Below, in pieces: positions 52,401-56,239 of a stretch of DNA of 56,239 bases; positions within the stretch are counted from its first letter, which is position 1; each line of letters starts with the position of its first letter. The stretch is from positions 1 to 56,239 of the forward strand of contig JAILOU010000024.1 of NCBI GenBank assembly GCA_024690665.1. The letters run 5' to 3'. A program made the position numbers and the translations under genes. The notes under the pieces were generated by a model that was not told where the DNA came from, searched no databases, and saw only the letters and a list, made by a program, of their open reading frames with translations. The DNA is from Eubacterium sp. (GTDB taxonomy: Bacteria; Bacillota; Clostridia; Lachnospirales; Lachnospiraceae).

Positions 52401-53214
52401 TAAGCACAAGGTTGCGAAACCGACCGTATTTATTCCGGTATTCCCGGGAACAAACTGCGAGTATGATTCTGCGCGCGCATTTGAAAATGCCGGTGCAGAT
52501 GTTATCGTAAAAGTATTTAAGAACTTAAATGCACAGGACATTAGAGATTCGGTAGAAGAATTTACCAAGGCAATTCGCCGGTCGCAGATTCTTATGTTCC
52601 CTGGTGGATTCTCAGCCGGTGATGAGCCGGAAGGTTCCGCTAAGTTCTTTGCTACGGCATTTCGAAATGAGAAGATGAAAGAAGCGGTTATGCAGCTTCT
52701 TAACGAAAGAGATGGCCTTGCTCTTGGTATCTGTAACGGATTCCAGGCGCTGATTAAACTTGGCCTTGTACCTTATGGTGAGATTCGTGCACAGGATGAG
52801 ACGTCTCCAACGTTAACTTACAATACGGTTGGTCGACATATCTCCAAGATGGTCTACACACAGGTTGTTTCAAACAAGTCTCCATGGCTTGCAAAGGCTC
52901 CGCTGGGGCACACCTATGTCAATCCGGCATCTCATGGTGAGGGACGTTTTGTTGCACCTCAGGATGTACTGCAAAAACTCTTTGACGAGGGTCAGATTGC
53001 AACCCGTTATGTGGATGCACTTGGCAAACCTACCACAGATGAAGAGTGGAATGTCAATGGTTCTTATCTTGCAATTGAAGGTATTACTTCGCCGGATGGA
53101 AGAGTGCTTGGTAAGATGGCGCATTCCGAAAGACGAGGAAAAAATGTTGCCATTAATATTTATGGAAAACAGAATATGGAATTGTTTGAGTCAGGAGTAG
53201 AATATTTCAAATAA
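49411..53214 (+). CDS. purL: Phosphoribosylformylglycinamidine synthase, single-chain
   Basis: A 1267-residue enzyme of purine synthesis that converts FGAR and glutamine to FGAM. The FGAM synthetase part has TYWSDHCRHTTF, FKNETHNHPTEIEPFGGAATC and GGKDSMSGSF. The glutamine amidotransferase module (last 260 residues) has GICNGFQALIKLGL with nucleophile Cys, and SHGEGRF with catalytic His. ATG 49411 is the start, as AAGGAGG lies at 49397-49403; the frame opens earlier with a GTG. Clostridial single-chain PurL has this length. No other pur gene is adjacent. Confidence 0.97.
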   Translation: MGNVRRIYVEKKTAFAVKARELKAEIRNYLGIEEVTKVRELVRYDIENISDETYQKALVTVFSEPPLDDVYEETFDAAGGKVFSVEYLPGQFDQRADSAEQCVKLLAEDEEPVIHTATTYVIKGEVTDKQLEAIKEHCINPVDSRCAVEEKPDTLVVNYEDPADVMIFEGFVKMAEGELKKLYESLGLAMTFEDFKHIHNYFANDEKRNPSMTEIRVLDTYWSDHCRHTTFSTELSSVKFGNGYYKTPIEETYQDYLNTHKELYKGRDDKFVCLMDIALLAMKKLKAEGKLTDQEESDEINACSIVVPIEVDGKEEEWLVNFKNETHNHPTEIEPFGGAATCLGGAIRDPLSGRTYVYQAMRVTGAADPTLPVEETMSGKLPQRKIVTEAARGYSSYGNQIGLATGYVKEVYHPDYVAKRMEIGAVMGAAPRRAVQRLNSDPGDIIILLGGRTGRDGCGGATGSSKAHTTESLDTCGAEVQKGNAPTERKIQRLFRREEVSFLIKKCNDFGAGGVSVAIGELADGLKVDLDKVPKKYAGLDGTELAISESQERMAVVVDPKDVEQFLAYAKEENLEATEVAVVTKEPRLILTWRGKEIVNLKRSFLDTNGAHQETGVEVEIPKQEDNFLNKIAIKEVEESLEDDEFYSAWMNTLVDLNVCSQKGLVEQFDSSIGAGSVLMPYGGKYQMTETQSMVAKIPVQNGTTDAVSMMAYGFEPKLSAWSPYHGSVYAVLESVSRIVAAGGDYKKIHFTFQEYFKRMTEDPKRWSQPFSALLGAYKAQIGLGLASIGGKDSMSGSFNEIDVPPTLVSFSVDVANGSDIITPELKRMDSAIVLFEIKKDEYDLPDFEQVKNLYETFTQLVRDGAITSAYAIDAYGIAAALAKMSFGNKIGLTFESDLDAKKTFMPGFGNLVAEVPAAKAAGLMDVIRRANLEKYVSVIAHTNFEKNIKYKAEVIELEDAIDVWTSRLEDVYPTRESQVRKQLGDPQFEAESIYVCKHKVAKPTVFIPVFPGTNCEYDSARAFENAGADVIVKVFKNLNAQDIRDSVEEFTKAIRRSQILMFPGGFSAGDEPEGSAKFFATAFRNEKMKEAVMQLLNERDGLALGICNGFQALIKLGLVPYGEIRAQDETSPTLTYNTVGRHISKMVYTQVVSNKSPWLAKAPLGHTYVNPASHGEGRFVAPQDVLQKLFDEGQIATRYVDALGKPTTDEEWNVNGSYLAIEGITSPDGRVLGKMAHSERRGKNVAINIYGKQNMELFESGVEYFK

Positions 53215-53240
53215 AAACTTCTTTACAGACATGATATGTG

Positions 53241-53288
53241 GATGCCGCTTTGTATTGTACAGGCGGCGTCTTTTTTTTTTTTTTTTTT
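53241..53288 (+). terminator. Strong terminator after purL
   Basis: GATGCCGC / GCGGCGTC stem followed by an unbroken run of 18 T, unusually long. Confidence 0.93.
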
Positions 53289-53381
53289 GTGATAAAATAA
53301 TCGTATCAAATGGAAAATGATAAATAGGGAGGTGGGGGCACGAATCCATTTGATTTTTTTAGAAAGCGGAGGAGATTAATT

Positions 53382-53849
53382 ATGAAAAAACAAAAAACAA
53401 AGTTAGGAATTGTGTATGCCATTATTTATGTGGTGATTATCATTGCGCTGGTATATACAGATATAACGAATGCGCTGACAGAACTATTTACGTTATATGA
53501 TTTTGCATTGATTCTAATTGTGACATTTGTTGCTTTATTTGTGGGAGGCAATTTTATAGCGTTTTGGAAAAGTTTTGTGCTTTTAGGGGATTCATCTGCA
53601 AGCAAAAAACAGCTGCAAGAAAGCATTGATGCAATCAGCTTTTCGATAAAGGCAGTATTGGCTTCCGGAGCATTTTTTTCAGCAGCATTTTTCTTCCTCA
53701 TCTGCAATGAGGATTTTGATAATACAATTACAAGAATTGTAAATTATGGAGGCTGCGGTCGGACACTGGTTCATTCTTTTTTCCTTGTATTATTATTGCT
53801 CCCTTTGGTGTACCGATTAAAAAAACAAATGATACGAAAAGAAGAATAG
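53382..53849 (+). CDS. Hypothetical four-helix membrane protein
   Basis: A 155-residue integral membrane protein with hydrophobic segments at about 7-25, 37-58, 86-107 and 130-147, and a basic C-terminus (KKQMIRKEE). A KSFVLLGDSSASKKQLQESI loop lies between the second and third. I recognise no family. RBS CGGAGGAG precedes ATG 53382. A terminator separates it from the minus-strand PhlG-like gene. Confidence 0.75.
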   Translation: MKKQKTKLGIVYAIIYVVIIIALVYTDITNALTELFTLYDFALILIVTFVALFVGGNFIAFWKSFVLLGDSSASKKQLQESIDAISFSIKAVLASGAFFSAAFFFLICNEDFDNTITRIVNYGGCGRTLVHSFFLVLLLLPLVYRLKKQMIRKEE

Positions 53850-53915
53850 TTCCTTTGAGAGGTGGCACAAATTGGAATAAAGCGTCAAGAAATGATTGCA
53901 AAAAGTTGGATCATA

Positions 53916-53952
53916 AAAAAGCTGTTGCACGGGTATGTGCAGCAGCTTTTTG
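53916..53952. terminator. Bidirectional terminator
   Basis: AAAAGCTGTTGCAC / GTGCAGCAGCTTTT stem with A- and T-flanks, ending at the stop codon of the minus-strand gene. Confidence 0.88.
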
Positions 53953-54756
53953 TTAGATGTGAACAGGTCCGTTTTGGGCAACGTAATGATACTTACCATC
54001 ATCGCCTTTGTAACACTCCAGGTTACAAGGAACGTTTTGTGATGGATCCGGGTGATTCTTCCACAGCTCATATAAGGTTGGAAGGAAAACAGGCCACTGG
54101 CTGGCTTCGTAATCTTCGTGATCGGTTGCCCAGTTTGGTGTTGGCTTAAAGTCCGGATTTTCCTTAATCATGTCCATGACAAATCCAGGTGGCATGGTGC
54201 ACTTGGAGTTTGATACGGTAGCGGTAATATGAACAAGACCGCCCGGTACATCTTCCCACATATGAATCGTGGAATCCACGAATTCTCCAAGGTCGTTAAA
54301 GACGCCTTCGCAGATGACATGCTTTAAGCAGGTCTTAAACGGGTAAAAATCGGTTAGATGAAGACGATGTATTTCCACACCTTCGCCGCCAAATACCGGA
54401 ATTCCCTTACCGACTGTTTCAGCAATCATGTGAATGGAGTCCTCAAATCCGTATTCCTGTGGAGATTTTACCCAGGTGAATTTCTTGTGAGAGCCCGGCG
54501 CCCACAGATAGTAGCCTTTCTCCATATTAGCCCAGAACCAGTCAAGCATTTCGCTTGTTACTCCCGGTAAAAAATGCTGTTTTTGAGATGGGAGTACGTA
54601 GCCTTTTTCGATGGCTTCCGGTGTCAGTTCAAGCTCAGGAAGAAGCGGATCGGGCTTGGCCGGATGGTCAAATGGCATCAGCTCCACATTGATATTGTCT
54701 TTGATTGGTTGATACGTTTGTCCCGCGTTTGGGATATAGTTTTGTTTCTCTGCCAT
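53953..54756 (-). CDS. DAPG hydrolase (PhlG)-like C-C bond hydrolase (second)
   Basis: A 267-residue homologue of the protein at 2459-3199 and of PhlG. LPGVTSEMLDWFWANMEKGY with WAPGSHKKF gives the first metal His, an MIAE segment a Glu, and DHEDYEASQWPVFLPTLYEL the HxxxE pair and the FLPxLY block; HMWEDVPGGL matches the VPGG block. All four expected zinc ligands appear present. Sequence divergence from the first copy is wide, so the substrates probably differ. It is divergent from an EthD-like gene, across 158 bp. The start follows GAAAGAAGG. Function as a retro-Claisen hydrolase is inferred from the family. Confidence 0.78.
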   Translation of the reverse strand: MAEKQNYIPNAGQTYQPIKDNINVELMPFDHPAKPDPLLPELELTPEAIEKGYVLPSQKQHFLPGVTSEMLDWFWANMEKGYYLWAPGSHKKFTWVKSPQEYGFEDSIHMIAETVGKGIPVFGGEGVEIHRLHLTDFYPFKTCLKHVICEGVFNDLGEFVDSTIHMWEDVPGGLVHITATVSNSKCTMPPGFVMDMIKENPDFKPTPNWATDHEDYEASQWPVFLPTLYELWKNHPDPSQNVPCNLECYKGDDGKYHYVAQNGPVHI

Positions 54757-54914
54757 GAAAATACCTTCTTTCTCTTTCTATATGTTCTAGTATACCGAAT
54801 GAAAGAATGGCAGGCAAGGTGGGGAACGGAAGGAATGCAAAAAAGGTTGGCAAAATAGATGGGTTATTCGTATAATGGATAGGAAGACACAGATAGGTAT
54901 GGGAGGTATTTATT

Positions 54915-55703
54915 ATGATCATGGAGAAGATGGTAATTTTTCACAATCTTTTGGACGAGAATGCACGTCCGGCTATGGAAAGATGGTTTCGAAGAGCACA
55001 TGTACCGGATGTTTTGACACAGTATCCGTGGACGAATCGTTATCTGTTATATCGTCCGGTTCCGGCACCAAAAGAGGCTATGAATGAAGGATTATATACG
55101 TATCGAATTCATGAAAACTGGGCTTTGGATTTTCATGAAAGACGTGGCGGGAAGGGACTAATCGGTATGACACCGGAGCCATGTGAAAATGTCATCAAGG
55201 CCGACATTGTACATATACCGGCTGAGCCGACGGAAGATTTTTGGGGGAATAACTGGTCTTATGAACAGCATCCAATCTTAAGATGGGTGATTGCCTATCG
55301 ATATCCGGTTGGAGCCGATAAGGAAGAGTGTGACCGCTTTTTCTTAGAGACGCAGGCGAAAGAAATCATGAAGATGCCGGGGCTGATTCGATTCTTTTCT
55401 CATAAAGCAATTGAATTTGAAGGAAGTCCGCTTCCGATTACGACGGATGATAACAAGGAAGAAGGAGGCGAGAAACTAGCGAACTTTATGCGGCACTGGG
55501 ATCGCTTAAGTGAGCTTTGGTTTGAGTGCAATGATGACTGGACAAACGCAGTAATCAAAAATCCACCTGCATTTACAAAGCCGGACTGGGCAACTTCAGA
55601 TAAATTCCCGTTTTTAAAACCCGGGGATGATTTTATTCATACCTTTATTTTAGAATCGCCGGATAATGATTTTACGAAGACATTTAGTCCGCTATATTAC
55701 TAA
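54915..55703 (+). CDS. EthD-like dimeric alpha-beta barrel protein
   Basis: A 262-residue soluble protein that appears to have two ferredoxin-like modules. The first half opens with MVIFHNLLDENARPAMERWF and the second with HPILRWVIAYRYPVGADKEECDRF, both of the strand-helix form of EthD/Dabb proteins. Such folds include enzymes and carriers acting on polyketide-type or aromatic compounds, and EthD itself is of unknown biochemical role. ATG 54915 follows GGGAGG. Its divergent partner is a PhlG homologue, so a joint role on an acylated aromatic or polyketide is plausible but unproven. Confidence 0.6.
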   Translation: MIMEKMVIFHNLLDENARPAMERWFRRAHVPDVLTQYPWTNRYLLYRPVPAPKEAMNEGLYTYRIHENWALDFHERRGGKGLIGMTPEPCENVIKADIVHIPAEPTEDFWGNNWSYEQHPILRWVIAYRYPVGADKEECDRFFLETQAKEIMKMPGLIRFFSHKAIEFEGSPLPITTDDNKEEGGEKLANFMRHWDRLSELWFECNDDWTNAVIKNPPAFTKPDWATSDKFPFLKPGDDFIHTFILESPDNDFTKTFSPLYY

Positions 55704-55715
55704 AGGAGATTGAGA

Positions 55716-56099
55716 ATGGCAAAGCAAAGCAGTCAAGGAATGGAAATCTTAATCGCCGTATATACAACGCCGGCGGCAGATTCCCTGTGCGGAGAGCTTG
55801 CAGCTGAGAGTTTGCATTATCTGCGAAGGAAAATCGGGTCGGGAAATTATGGTGGTTTTCAGATGACGATGCGAAACAATGGAGAGGAAATTCTCGTCGA
55901 CGCGCAGGATATGGATGCGGCAAAACAAATTCGTGACAAATGGTTGGAGACGGCAGATCGGTTTTCAAACAGTTGGGATAGGCCGGACAAGGTTGCTGAG
56001 GTGCCGGGAAAAGTGGATAAAAAGGCGTTAACGGCGCGTGTTTTAGCAGCAATTGTGCTGGTGGTCATGGTTGTGTGGTATCTGGCAACCAGAGCGTAA
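55716..56099 (+). CDS. Hypothetical protein with C-terminal membrane anchor
   Basis: A 127-residue protein. Residues 1-95 are soluble (GMEILIAVYTTPAADSLCGE at the start, resembling a small alpha/beta domain), and residues about 105-124 (ARVLAAIVLVVMVVWYLATRA) are a single hydrophobic helix with no arginine-rich stop, so it is probably tail-anchored. AAGGAG precedes ATG 55716, 12 bp after the EthD-like stop; the two are likely co-transcribed. I do not recognise a family. Its stop codon overlaps the start of the structured repeat. Confidence 0.72.
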   Translation: MAKQSSQGMEILIAVYTTPAADSLCGELAAESLHYLRRKIGSGNYGGFQMTMRNNGEEILVDAQDMDAAKQIRDKWLETADRFSNSWDRPDKVAEVPGKVDKKALTARVLAAIVLVVMVVWYLATRA

Positions 56100-56239
56100 A
56101 TTTAACTCAGTCGGAGAAATCCCCCACCTCTAAGCGTTAGCGTAGGTGGGGGTTATGACAAACTATACTCAGTCGGGGTACAAGCTCCGACTGAGTTAAA
56201 CGCTCCGCGAGGATGCGCACGGATTCGGACAGGAATTTG
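56098..56239. repeat. Structured interspersed repeat, copy 2 (short form, cut by the window end)
   Basis: TTTAACTCAGTCGGAG (56101-56116) and CTCCGACTGAGTTAAA (56185-56200) are perfect 16-bp inverted arms. Between them lie CCCCCACCT...AGGTGGGGG and an inner CTCAGTCGG arm. Compared with 20803-21029 it lacks a 34-bp hairpin segment between GGGGTA and CAAGCTCC, and otherwise differs by only a few bases. The homology continues past the core to the last base of the window. Confidence 0.88.

Overview
The window looks like chromosomal DNA from an anaerobic, low-to-medium GC Firmicute, most likely a gut Lachnospiraceae-type Clostridium. The signs are a SCIFF peptide and its radical-SAM maturase beside secDF, a DUF3793-flavodoxin pair, a TSCPD protein, an [FeFe]-hydrogenase, strong AGGAGG ribosome binding sites and many rho-independent terminators. 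I see no tRNA, rRNA, CRISPR array or transposase gene.

Left part (1-16.9 kb): a metabolic island. It holds a LysR regulator, an OFA-type MFS transporter, a homologue of 2,4-diacetylphloroglucinol hydrolase (PhlG), a PucR/CdaR-type regulator and, divergent from it, an operon: PhlC-like thiolase, a DUF35 (PhlB-like) protein fused to two acyl carrier protein domains, a phosphate acyltransferase, a butyrate-kinase-family kinase and an acyl-ACP thioesterase. A second OFA transporter follows, then an operon of AprB-like ferredoxin, AprA/fumarate-reductase-like flavoprotein and [FeFe]-hydrogenase, and then an MtaA/UroD-like methyltransferase. My inference is a catabolic pathway that cleaves C-C bonds of an acylated ring or polyketide-like compound, holds the released acyl group on a tethered carrier and recovers ATP through acyl phosphate, with an H2-linked or ferredoxin-linked flavoprotein reduction alongside. 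The substrate is unknown. The thiolase and ferredoxin operons share a paired ATGTAGAAA motif upstream.

Middle (16.9-35.3 kb): a 1-kb gene-less stretch with a 73-bp tandem repeat and large inverted-repeat structures; a MATE exporter; an AGCS amino acid:Na+ symporter; a structured interspersed repeat (second copy at the right edge); a DUF5714 protein; two EAL proteins with degenerate GGDEF domains; a VOC protein; a UroD-like gene remnant; a flavodoxin-fold reductase; a second PucR-type regulator divergent from a fucose-isomerase-like gene with sufE and an unknown gene; glutathione peroxidase; a TSCPD protein; a DUF3793-flavodoxin operon; and a cytoplasmic parvulin.

Right part (35.4-56.2 kb): mostly housekeeping. 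It has CarD, an LTA-synthase-like enzyme, glyA, a CNNM/CorC protein, scfA-scfB-secDF, an Hpt protein, an HPr-like protein without the phospho-histidine, a nuclease-helicase fusion and purL. It ends with a second PhlG homologue divergent from an EthD-like protein and a small membrane-anchored protein, followed by the second copy of the structured repeat.
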